Shown here: one piece after another, positions 54,688 to 64,000 of the stretch
How positions within the stretch are numbered: the stretch's first letter is position 1
Layout of the letters: each line of letters starts with the position of its first letter
Assembly: GCA_951799425.1 (NCBI GenBank)
Contig: OX637410.1
Location: 7,502,001 to 7,566,000, forward strand
Length of the DNA: 64,000 nucleotides
From: Ilex aquifolium
Taxonomy: Eukaryota > Streptophyta > Magnoliopsida > Aquifoliales > Aquifoliaceae
Direction of reading: 5' to 3'
Made by a program: the position numbers and the translations under genes
The notes under the pieces: model-generated
The model's input: the letters and a program-made list of their open reading frames with translations, nothing else
The model's database searches: none
What the model was told of the DNA's origin: nothing

Positions 54688-55771
54688 AACTTAAAGCTTA
54701 GCTACTCATATTTAATGCAAGAACATAAATGAAATGAAGAGACATTGCAAAGAAATGAAGAGTGGAACTTAAATTAATGCAAGAAAACATAAACTACAGA
54801 AAAGTGCATTTAATACCCATTTGAAGAACTTGAAATGAAAACTTAAATTCAACAATGGTAGAATCTAAGATACTCAACTAAACTTGCAATGTACTTGAAG
54901 TAAATGACATTAAAGACAATAAATGAAGCTTACAAGAGTCTTGAGAAAATTACAAGTGAAATGGATGGAAGAAAATATAAAAATCTAAGCTTTCTCTATC
55001 TAACTATGTCTTCTACCTAGAGCTTCTCTCTCTACCATGCAATACAATCTGTATAATCTGTGAATGAATCATCCAAAAACGTCGATGGAGCTCCCTCTAG
55101 GTGTGAGATAGGCTTCCCATCCATAGGAGGTTGATTGGATGGCACTGGGCAGGCTAGGACAGGCCTAGCCTGCATCTCCCTGCATTGCCTCTTTTCTCTC
55201 CTCCTCATTAATGCCATTGTATCCCAAGTCCAAGCAAGGGGTTTTAAGGGATGTCAGGGGACAAGGGGGAGAAATGTAGGTGGGACCCCCAAATGGCAGA
55301 GCTTGAGTTATAGGCTGTTTGGGCACTCTGGGCAAAACCTTCCGGAGGGTCGATGCAAACCTTCCGGAATGTTTGTGCAGGGATAGTTGGATCAGCAAAC
55401 CAGTAGGCAAAACCTTCCAGAAGGTTCATTCCAGTAGACAAAACCTTTCGAAAGGTTTTGGCGGTGAATAGGCAGACCAAGTGTAAACCTTCCAGAAGGT
55501 TTTTAGCCAAACCTTCCGGAAGGTTTTCATCCAAACAACATTTTATTTGGTTTCTTCACCCTCTAATCCTTCCTTTAAGCTATCCCTTCATCTTCATTGA
55601 ATTCAACCACTTCAATGGGGGCCTAACTCAAACCATTTACATCATTTTACCTGCATTTACACATAACTCCATTAAAGATAAGATTAAATGCATTTCTCCC
55701 CTAATTCACAACAAAAGCAAGTATAAAAGGGCATAACAACATAAAATATATGCAATGTTTTGTGCTAATCA
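54688..55771 (-). repeat. Truncated B-family LTR B2
   Basis: Homologous to B LTR 28268-29344 and ending in the same GTGCTAATCA (55771). About 620 bases corresponding to B 27647-28267 are absent, and A2 sequence is joined instead. Small ORFs in it are shadows. Confidence 0.85.
55338..55523. repeat. CCTTCCGGAAGG cassette in B2
   Basis: One perfect site (55512-55523) and about six decayed ones (CCTTCCGGAGGG, CCTTCCGGAATG, CCTTCCAGAAGG, CCTTTCGAAAGG). TCCAGTAG at 55430-55437 is shared with B. Confidence 0.85.
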
Positions 55772-57699
55772 CTGTACGACAGTTTGTTGAAATGATGGCC
55801 CAAGGAGAATTTATGAGTAAAAACCCTGAAGAGGCATTTCAATTTTTTGATACTATTTCTGAGAGTTCCCAGGTTTAGGACTCGACTTCTTTAAATATTG
55901 TTGAAACTAAGTCATCTACATCCGATAGAGGAAAATATGTATTAAAAGAAAATGATGATTTAAGAGCTAAAATGGCTAATCTATCTCGAAAACTAGAAGC
56001 CTTAGAAATGAAAAAAATTAAGCAAGTGTCTGTTATTTCTTCTACCGACCAAATATGTGAAATTTGTGCGTTGTTAGGACATCCTGCAGAAGAATGTCCA
56101 ACTATACCTGCATGGAAAGAAGTTTTGATTGAACAATCTAATGTTATTCCAACTTATACTAAACCTTATACAAACCCATATTCTGATGCTTATTACCCAG
56201 GATGGAGAAATCATCCAAATTTTAGTTGAAAAAATACACAACCTACAAATCAAGCACATGGTCCACCACAGCCACAGACTCAACAACAATATCAACCTTA
56301 TCAACCTCCACATAGAAGGACTCTAGAAGATACTATGAATCAATTTATTCAGAGTAAAATGAGTTTCAATACTCAAACAACTCAAGCATTTAATGAGTTT
56401 GAAGATCACACTTCACAAAGTATTGAAGACATCAAGAGTCATCTAGCTAAGTTGACACAATCATTGAGTACGTCATAGAAAGGAAAATTTTCATCTCAGC
56501 CTAAACCTCCAGAAAATCAAAGTCAAGCTAATACTGTGTCCTTTGAACCTTCTCCAAGTCAAGTACAAGCAATCATAACATTGAGAAGTGGTAAGGTGAT
56601 TGACAAAACCATTAAACCCAAGATTCCTAAAAAAATACGTAAGTCAATTCCTGTAAATGAACCACTTGAACCTGAACCTTCAGCAGAAAAACAACCAGAA
56701 ATACAAAATGAAAAAGATTATCCATGTCCTATTCCTTTACCTTTTCCTCAGAGAGTCAAGAAGCCCTCATTTGTAAAAGATCAATATGAAATTCTTGAGC
56801 TGTTTAAACAGGTAAAGATTAACATCCCTTTGTTGGATGCAATTAAACAAGTTTCAGCTTATACTAAGTTTTTGAAAGATCTTTGCACAGTAAAAAAAAA
56901 AAATTATGTAACCAAGAAAGCATTTCTAACTGAACAAGTTATTGCTATAATACAACTTAACACTCTTCTTAAATACAAAGATCTAGGTAGTCCTACAGTC
57001 TCATGCATCATTGAAAATTTTGGAATTGAACAAGCTCTGCTAGATCTTGGAGCCAATGTTAATTTAATGTCATATTCGATATATACACAATTAGGGTTAG
57101 CTGAGTCGAAACCTACAAATGTTACACTACAACTAGCAGACCGATCTATAAAAACTCCACGAGGAATTGTGGAGGATGTTCTTGTCCAAGTTGATCAATT
57201 CTATTTTTCAGTAGATTTTATTGTTATAGATACACAACCAATTTTTCATGCATCTACATACATACTTGTTATTTTGGGTCGACAATTCCTAACTATATCA
57301 AATGCATTGATAAACTATAGGAATGGAGTCATGAAACTTTCATTTGGAAACATGACCTTAGAACTAAATGTTTTTAACATTGCAAAATAACCTAGAGAAG
57401 AAGAAGAAGTTCATGAAGTAAATTTTATTAAGTTGCTAACTCAAAGTTTATTTGAAAATGCTTATATGAAAAAAGAGTCATATATATTAGAGTCTATACC
57501 TAATAATGAGTTTGAAGATATGTCAGCATGGAATCCAAAATGTGAAAAATTGTTGCCTAAATCTGGAAAATCTAACGTCAAGGTTTTTAAGCTAGAATTA
57601 AAACCTCTCCCAAATAATTTAAAATATGTCTTTTTAGAGGAAGATGAAATCTATCTAGTGAAAATATCCTCAAAATTATCTGCAATTCAAGAAAAATAA
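55772..57699 (+). pseudogene. gag C-terminus and aspartic protease of G
   Basis: One frame with several in-frame stops (near 55878, 56227, 56476, 57388 and 57697), explicable as Trp or Gln codons hit by single transitions. It starts inside the gag core (QFVEMMAQGEF), passes LSRKLEALEMKK and the knuckle CEICALLGHPAEEC, then a Gln/Pro/Tyr tail and LRSGKVIDK. The protease region has FKQVKINIPLLDAIKQ, the active-site ALLDLGANVNLMSY (catalytic Asp kept, unlike B) and VILGRQFLTISNALI. Very A/T-rich codons compared with C and E fit long-term deamination. The N-terminal gag is missing. Confidence 0.8.
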
Positions 57700-59304
57700 T
57701 TGACAAAAGTTTTGAAAGATCACCAAAGTGTTATTGGATGGACAATAGTAAATATAGAAGGTATAAGTCCACTTCTATGTACTCATTGTATATATTTATA
57801 AGAAAATGCTAAACTATCTAATCAAATGCAAAGAAGATTGAATCCACACTTAAAAGAGGTAGTTCGTGCTGAAGTACTTAAACTATTAGATGCTAATATT
57901 ATTTATCCTATATCTGATAGTAAATGGGTTAGTCATACACAAGTAGTCCCTAAAAATTCTGGTGTTACTGTAATAAAAAATCAAGAGAATGAATTAGTTC
58001 ATATGCGTACAGTCACAGGTTGGCGTGTATGTATTGACTATCGAAAGCTAAATTACCTCACCATATAAAAGATCATTTTCCATTGCCTTTTCTAGATCAA
58101 GTTTTAGAAAGAATAGCCGGTCATGCATATTATTATTTTTTGGATGGATATTCTGGTTATAATCAGATTGAAATTACAATAGATGATCAAGAAAAAATCA
58201 CATTTACATGTCTTTTTGGAACTTTTGCTTATAAAATGATGCCTTTTGAATTATGTAATGCTCCAGCTACCTTTTAGCGTTGCATGCTAAGTATATTTAG
58301 TGATATGGTAGAACGGTATCTAGAAGTTTTTATGGACGATTTCTCGGTATATGGTGATTCATTTCATTTATGTTTAGAAAATCTTGAAAAAGTTCTTATT
58401 CGATGTGAAGAAACAAACCTTGTTTTAAATTGAGAAAAATGTAATTTCATGGTTGCACAAGGTATTGTTTTAGGTCATGTAGTTTCTGAAAAAGTAATTG
58501 AAGTTGATAAATCTAAAATTGATTTAATAGCCAATCTTCCTTCACCGAAAACTGTAAAATATGTTTGATCTTTTCTAAGTCATGCAGGATTTTATAGAAG
58601 ATTTATTAAAAATTTCAGTTCAATATCTTGACCTGTATGTAATCTTTTGTGTCAGGATAAATTATTTGAATAGAATGATGCATGTAATTAGCAGTTGATA
58701 AATTGAAAAACATGCTTATTTATGCACCTATTATGTAACCTTCTGACTAGTCTTTACCTTTTGAATTAATGTGTGATGCAAATGATTATGCAGTAGGAGC
58801 TGTATTAGGTCAAAGAAAAGATAAAAAACCTTATGTAATTTACTAAGCAAGCAAAACTTTAAATGATGTACAAATGAATATTCTACTACAGAGAAAGAAT
58901 TACTTGCTGTTGTGTTTGCATTAGATAAATTTCGTTCATATCTGGTGGGATCGTCAATTGTTGTATTTACTGATCATGCATCTTTAAATTACTTATTTAC
59001 TAAGAAAGATGCTAAGCCACGTCTCCTACATTGGATTTTGTTACTTCAAGAATTTGATCTTATCATTAAGGATAAGAAAGGAGTTGAAAATATGGTGGCA
59101 GATCACTTTTCGAGTCTAAATTATGATATAAAAGAAGAACCAATTCCGATTAGAGAAACTTTTCTAGATGAACAACTTTTTGCAATAACAGAAATACCAT
59201 GGTATGCAGATATAGCCAATTATTTAGCTACTGGTACTATTCATTCTAATTATACATGGACTGATAGAAACAAGTTTCTAAGCGAGGTACGTAATTTTTT
59301 CTAG
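57700..59304 (+). pseudogene. RT and RNase H of G
   Basis: RT begins around QRRLNPHLKEVVRAEVLKLLDA and continues through GWRVCIDYRKLNYLT. A frameshift at about 58060 follows, then FLDQVLERIAGHAYYYFLDGYSGYNQI, the catalytic EVFMDDFSVYG near 58327-58355, and GFYRRFIKNFS. Many TGA/TAG/TAA codons interrupt it. RNase H is recognisable from about 58770 (ELMCDANDYAVGAVLGQR, across frame changes) and as an open stretch 58912-59304 ([28 protein letters not shown]). The order is that of Ty3/gypsy pol. Not functional. Confidence 0.82.
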
Positions 59305-60470
59305 GAAGATCCTTATTTATTTAAATACTGTAAAGATCAGATAATAAGACGTTGTGTACCTAATCATGAAATAGGTCAGATAATTCAGTTTTGTCACTCT
59401 GAAGCTTGCAGATGTCATTTTGCTTCAAAGAAAACCACTACTAAAATTTTGCAGTGTGGATTTATTGGCCAACTCTTTTTAAAGACGTACATATCTTTTG
59501 TTTAAATTGTGGTAGATGTCAAAGAATTAGAAATATTTCAAAAATAAATATGATGCCTTTAAACCCTATTTTAATTGTTGAAATTTTCGATTGTTGGGGA
59601 ATCGATTTTATGGGACCATTTTCCCCATCTTTTGGATATCTGTACATTTTGGTTACACTTGATTATGTCTCCAAATGGGTAGAGACAATTCCATGTAGAA
59701 ATAATGATCACATAACAGTGGTCATGTTTTTAAAAGAAAATATTTTGTCCAGATTTGGAATTCCTCGAACCATTATCAGTGATGGTGGATCACATTTTTG
59801 TAATAAAGTTTTTGAAAATCTTATGAAAAAATACTCGATTTCTCATAAAATATCCACTATGTATCATCCACAGACAAGCGGACAAGCTAAATTAGCTAAT
59901 AGGGAAATAAAATACATTTTAGAAAAAAACAGTGAATCCAGATCGTAAGGATTGATCTTTGACATTAACTGATGCGCTTTGGCTTATCGTACTGCATATA
60001 AAACTATTTTAGGAATGTCTCCTTATCGGTTAGTTTTTGGTAAACCATGTCACTTGCTTGTAGAATTAGAACATCGAGCATATTGGGCAATCAAAATTAT
60101 GAATTTTGATGTGGATAAAGCTAGAGTATCTCGTAAACTTCAAATTAATGAAATGGAAGAATTAAGAAATGAAGCTTATAAAAATGCAAAGATTGCCAAG
60201 TCTAGAACGAAAATTTTTCATGATAAAAATATTATGCGAAAGTCTTTTGAACCTTCTCATAAAGTTATGTTATATAATTCAAAACTTTGTCTATTTACTG
60301 GAAAGTTAAGATCTAGATGGACAGGTCCTTATATTGTCAAGCAAGTTTTTGATTATGGGGCAATTTAAATTGAGAAACCACTAACCGAAAATATTTTCAA
60401 AGTAAATGGACAAAGGCTTAAACCCTATTATGGTGGATTCACTGAAGATGTAACTTCTATACAACTGTAA
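59305..60470 (+). pseudogene. Integrase of G
   Basis: Zinc-finger residues (HSEACRCHFA, CLNCGRC) come first. The core follows at 59454-59948: WGIDFMGPF, IISDGGSHF and HPQTSGQAKLANREIK give the D-D-E triad. The C-terminal part 59979-60368 ([29 protein letters not shown]) has the usual Athila ending. Stops and at least two frameshifts separate the parts. A TYPH-like Val/Glu in SGQVE is Ala-Lys here. Ends near the stop before the post-pol region; no chromodomain is present, as expected for Athila. Confidence 0.82.
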
Positions 60471-60593
60471 GAGCCAGTCTATCTTGTTATTTGATTATAA
60501 ATAGTAGTACTAATTGTTTGTTGTTTATTTTACAGATTAGGTTTTAAATTATCAGTTATATTACCTTCCACACTTCGTTAGCATTTCTATATT

Positions 60594-60613
60594 AAACATT
60601 GCGGACAATGTTT
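60594..60613 (+). other. Post-pol hairpin of G
   Basis: AAACATTG-CGGA-CAATGTTT, an eight-base stem with a four-base loop, followed by GGGAGGAAGGG. Equivalent to the A1 hairpin at 4305-4320. Confidence 0.6.
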
Positions 60614-60770
60614 AATTTAAATTGGGAGGAAGGGAATTATTAAAATTCGTGTAATTTGTTTTGTATATTTTGTTTTTGTAAAATTGTTCGTCTTTCTGAC
60701 TGGCATACGTTAAAGAACCAGATAGTGAGTCAATTTTGAGTCATTTTTAAAATTTTTTAATAATTGTACA

Positions 60771-61175
60771 ATGGACGAGAAACTATTTTGGTTAAGTTTA
60801 ATTTTACTGCGCCATTTTCCAAAAGACATACATTCGTTGATCATGGCAAAAGCTAGATTTGTTAGAAATTTAGAAATACTTGAAAGTCAAGCAAAACCTT
60901 TGTGCGGAAAAAGTTCATTGGCTAAATGCCGATGAGCAAATCGTCTCGGTGGTTGTGTAAGATGTGATCGTTTAATGCATTTGAGACAATATAATCAATG
61001 TGCGGAACCAATTTCAGTACGAGCGTTAGATCGTCTCCAGTGGATTAGGTATGGGCAGAGTAAGGAATATCCGGAGACGCCATCATATTCTACTCATATG
61101 TTGTCAAGATATGTGGGAAGTGAAATTAACCGTGTCACTGGTGTTGTTGATTTGCAAGATTCTGATTCTAATTAG
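60771..61175 (+). pseudogene. Cys-rich post-pol ORF of G, one in-frame stop
   Basis: A frame of 135 codons starting MDEKLFWLSL with a TGA at 60933-60935, probably from CGA. It aligns with the A1 ORF (4091-3681) along its whole length: LFW.SL start, AKPLCG.SS.AK basic stretch, C..C......QYNQC..PIS.RALDRL, then SKEYP.TPSYS and an acidic end. No insertion or deletion of more than a few codons separates the two. Function unknown. Confidence 0.6.
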
Positions 61176-61426
61176 TTCAAATGATGAATAATTTTGAGAA
61201 TGGTGCATAAAATGTAAATAGCTATAGATTAATTAAGAAAATGAGTAAATAATAAAAAATAAATAATAATTAATAAAACCAATTTTTTGAAAAAAAAGAG
61301 TGGATAGCAAGTTATGTAGAATGTTTAAAGTTGTAATTAATCTTGTAACTACAGGATTTCAAACTAAAGAAGGGAGAACGTCAGCAGTCAGCAGCCTGCA
61401 GTGCAATGCAAATTCCAGTGTACCAG
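61176..61426 (+). other. A/T-rich spacer after the Cys-rich ORF
   Basis: No credible ORF. It corresponds in position to A1 3680-3412. Confidence 0.4.
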
Positions 61427-61460
61427 CACCGTCCGGACGGTGGTACTGGCATCCGGACGG
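61427..61460. repeat. CCGTCCGGACGG palindromes of G
   Basis: CACCGTCCGGACGGTG (61427-61442) is a perfect 16-base palindrome; ATCCGGACGG at 61451-61460 is a second, partial site 20 bases away centre to centre. TTCCAGTG lies just upstream. A1 has the CGTTCGAACG cassette at this place. Confidence 0.85.
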
Positions 61461-61463
61461 TAG

Positions 61464-61475
61464 TATATATAAATA
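61464..61475 (+). promoter_or_regulatory. Internal TATA box of G
   Basis: TATATATAAATACCC, four bases after the second palindrome and downstream of the Cys-rich ORF, the same arrangement as the A1 internal TATA. The ORF it would serve is lost where H inserted. Confidence 0.5.
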
Positions 61476-61703
61476 CCCATCAGCCTCCATAACCGATCAG
61501 TTCCAGTTCCCTCGCAAGCCAGAATACGAAAACAACCGCTGTTCTTTAAGGATTTCTTCTAAAATGTGCTATATTTAACCGTATTTCTTCAAATTTTCTC
61601 TGATCATTCACTTACCCATATCATTTTCAAGGTTTCTACCAATTGAAAGCAAGTATTTAGAGAGAAATCAGTGAAAAGATTAATCCAAGGCAAAGAACGA
61701 GAG
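61476..61703 (+). other. Presumed 5' untranslated region of the lost env-like ORF in G
   Basis: Pyrimidine-rich leader-like sequence ending at the H insertion. No env-like coding sequence is recognisable before 61704. Confidence 0.35.
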
Positions 61704-63039
61704 TGTGACACCCCAAAATTCAGGGGGTCCGTTGATTACCCATCAACCCGCGGAATACCTGTAAATACCGAGTAACATGATATCACACTGTTATGCCCCA
61801 TTTACCGGGGTCCACAACTTAATGAAATTCGGGCAAAGTCTCCTTTGTACATGGAGCTCTACCCAAAATCCAACCTGTGCAATATAACTTCACATGACCC
61901 ATCCGAGGCCCAATATAAAACAATGAACGCACTGGGTCCATTTATAAGTAAACATTGGCCACACCAGGTCCAACTATCCATACCATTATCAAAACATGCA
62001 ATGTTGTATCAAAAATAGTCCATAACAGTTCGATTACAATTCTTTTACATATACATGCCCAAAAACATAGTTTGTTCCAAAAGTTTTACAAAAGGGGTTA
62101 CAAAGCCACAAATCGGCTTTCTTCACTCTTGCGGCCCCGTATGAGAGCCATCCACCGGAGTGAATCCCGCACCTGAAATGTTTTCCCGTATAGGGTGAGC
62201 CACGCCCAGTAGAGTATTTCCTACAGAGGCTACTCCCCACCTATGTGCATATGTAATGTTTACATGCAAACGATAACACTCTATATCCATTTCAACAAGA
62301 ACGTGCAATTCCATGTTGAAAAATCATAATGTCATGCCATGAAATGAGATGAGACTCACTCATGCAACTTCAACCCGAGTCCTCACCGACTCCCACAACA
62401 CAATGCAATGCACTTGTGAAATGAACCGTCATTTGATGAAAAATCCATCCAATGATCGTTTGGAATAAAAGTTGTTTCATTATAAAACCAATCATTGATG
62501 GGTGTTACTCATTGAATGAGTATTTTATAAATTAAAATCTTGTGTCTTGTTGGGCAACGAATTTTGGATTTTATACCGCCGGTTCCGTATACCATACTAC
62601 ACTTTTTTCGGAATTTCACCACAGGGGAGTGTATAACCAAATCGTTGGGTCTTGCACCCGAGGGGGGGATCTACCCCTTCTTGCTATACCCGACACAAGT
62701 TTTCCATGCAACATGCGGCTCAATGGGATCTTCGATCCGACTTTACCGATTCCACATATCAATCACCAAGAATAGTGTTTGATTAACCATGTATTCACAC
62801 ACCCACACTCATGACTCATGCCCATGAATGTGATGCCAATTCCATGTCCATATTGCAATGCATGCCAAATGAACAATTTCTACATATCCAAGTATACCAT
62901 GGCAATTTATATCATATGCATATGATTTCATTTAACCACATCATTCAAGCATATTATAGTATAACCACATGCAATTAACACACTTAATCACAAAGGCACA
63001 ATATAACACAAAACAACCCATGTAATAGCCCACACAACG

Positions 63040-63300
63040 GCCCTTATATAAGCCACAAAATAGCTCCTATAAAAGCCACCAAAACAGCCCCTATATAGGC
63101 CATAAAACCAACCCCTATATAGGCCATAAAACAGTCCAAAAATAGCCCCTTATTAGTGCACAAAAAAGTCCACATTTGGGCACAAAAACAGTCCACATTT
63201 GGGCACAAAAACAGTCCACATTTGGACACAAAACAGTCCACATTTGGACACAAAAATAGTCCACATTTGGGCACAAAAAACAGTCCATTTACAGTCCATT
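63040..63300. repeat. Two adjacent minisatellites in H
   Basis: About 63040-63134: units like CCCCTATATAGGCCATAAAA, about 27 bases each, four copies. About 63155-63290: units like CAGTCCACATTTGGGCACAAAA, about 22-24 bases each, five copies alternating TTTGGGC and TTTGGAC. A longer duplication follows (ACAGTCCATTT..CAGTCCATTTGGACAACC at about 63280 and 63350). Confidence 0.85.
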
Positions 63301-63772
63301 TGGACAACCATTGGACAGCCCACATACAAGACACATTCACCCACTAAAAACAGTCCATTTTCAGTCCATTTGGACAACCCTTGGAAAGCCCACATGCAAG
63401 CACATAACCACCCCTTAAAACAGCCCAAAAGGATAGGAATAAACCAAAGTAGGAAGAACCCTACCTCTTGTAGCGTGGAGGAAGTGATAAAACTTCCAAA
63501 ATTACCAACCAAAGCCCAAGAACTTGATTTCTTCAAAATATCCCCTTGGAATCTTTGATGAAATCCCTCGTTCTTGGTACGTAGACGTAGCCCTCATCAA
63601 GGAGATCGACTTTGATTCTTGGTTCGAAGAATTCCGACCGACGGAACTCCGTAGATCTGAGAAACAAGTTTGGATTTCTCTATTTTTTTTCTCTCCTCCT
63701 CCCCACGTTTTTCAGCCAACAAACCCACTGGTTTCAGCTGAAGAATCTATGAAAAAATTAGATATTTGTCGA

Positions 63773-63780
63773 TATTTATA
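63773..63780 (-). promoter_or_regulatory. TATA box of H
   Basis: The minus strand reads GGCTATAAATATCGAC, aligned with the C and E TATA boxes. Confidence 0.55.
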
Positions 63781-64000
63781 GCCTTAGATTGTGCGGTCCA
63801 CATCGCACCGCTCGTTTACTACTTTCGGGTCCATTTTTCGCCTCGAAACGATTCATTACATCCCGGTTTAAGTTCAAATTAATTTTATTTGAATTTTAAT
63901 CCAATTATAAGGAAATTATATAAAATATATTTTATGGGGACCTTTAAAATGTCATTCGCCACGCAGTCGCCTCGAACGACGTGCAAAAATTCGACTATCT

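Larger units (their letters stand above)
55772..61703 (+). mobile_element. Decayed Athila-like interior G
   Basis: Plus-strand interior from mid-gag through protease, RT, RNase H, integrase, hairpin, Cys-rich ORF and a palindrome-plus-TATA block. B2 cuts its left end and LTR H its right end. The gag is close to that of A1, so G shows what the A lineage looks like with pol. It may be the body of L (same strand, same degree of decay). Confidence 0.8.
61704..64000 (-). repeat. Tekay-like LTR H, cut by window edge
   Basis: Starts TGTGACACCCC. On the minus strand it follows the C/E LTR: GTGCAAAAATTCG and GTCGTTCGAGGCGACTGCGTGG near 64000, TATA at 63780-63773, a leader region, GGGTGAGCCACGCCCAGTAG and GAGCCATCCACCGG blocks. 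The last 170 bases instead resemble the end of F. No palindrome cassette is seen at the C/E position. ORFs reading through the minisatellites are not believed. Confidence 0.8.

Noticed and set aside
63153..63536. Minus-strand ORF with repeated Cys-Gly-Leu-Phe motifs that looks like a Cys-rich repeat protein.
   Set aside because: It is a readthrough of the ~23-base minisatellite in LTR H, with no start context, and lies in LTR non-coding sequence.

Overview
The window is eukaryotic and almost certainly from a flowering plant. It contains no host gene that I can support. Nearly all of it is nested LTR retrotransposons of the Ty3/gypsy order, from two lineages. The first is Athila-like: primer-binding site TGGCGCCGTTGCCGGGGA, a long gag with a CCHC knuckle, and an extra ORF downstream of pol. 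The second is Tekay/Del-like chromovirus: primer-binding site TGGTATCAGAGC, LTRs starting TGTRA..CCC, and a polyprotein ending in a chromodomain-like tail. I can place it no more closely than plant.

Layout, left half. Element A1 (1-7961, minus strand; its 3' LTR lies just off the left edge) is Athila-like. It has lost all of pol but keeps gag, a small Cys-rich ORF and an env-like ORF with its own TATA box. A1 sits in the protease region of an older minus-strand Athila-like element B (7962-9560 plus 26546-29344). B's gag is split by Tekay-like element C (9561-26540, plus strand, target duplication GATTT). The 3' LTR of C is split by element D (18974-26383, minus strand, target duplication TCAAC), a pol-less derivative. 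Next come an unassigned flank, a D-related solo LTR F (30135-32468, target duplication TTAAT), another degraded flank, and a nearly intact Tekay-like element E (33386-43631, target duplication GTGAG).

Layout, right half. An Athila-like LTR I (43696 to about 45480) is followed by an AT-rich stretch. Then comes an old Athila-like 5' LTR, L (46579-49476), which carries a solo LTR J (47164-48877). The L leader is interrupted by a Tekay-like LTR M (49651-50739), a truncated second copy of A (A2, 50740-54687) and a truncated B-family LTR (B2, 54688-55771). A badly decayed Athila gag-pol (G, 55772-60470, plus strand) follows and may be the body of L. Its post-pol region is cut by another Tekay-like LTR, H (61704 to the right edge).

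Main discovery. Almost every LTR family here carries a cassette of short perfect palindromes, always with CpG at the dyad axis and usually in closely spaced pairs. The palindrome differs between related LTRs although the flanks on both sides still align: CGTACCGGTACG in D but CGTTCGAACG in F; CGTACCGGTACG in C but CTACCGGTAG in E; CCTTCCGGAAGG in B but CTACCGGTAG in I; CGTTCGAACG in A but CCATCCGGATGG in J. The same palindrome also recurs in unrelated lineages. In A, D, F, L and in front of the env-like ORF the cassette lies just upstream of a TATA box. This looks like a set of exchangeable promoter modules, possibly sites for dimeric DNA-binding proteins. That interpretation is inference; the sequence pattern is directly visible.

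Coding status. No polyprotein is fully open. In C, E, and the A gag and env-like ORFs, the reading frame is interrupted only by one or two in-frame stops, most of them explicable as C-to-T changes. B, D and G are more decayed.
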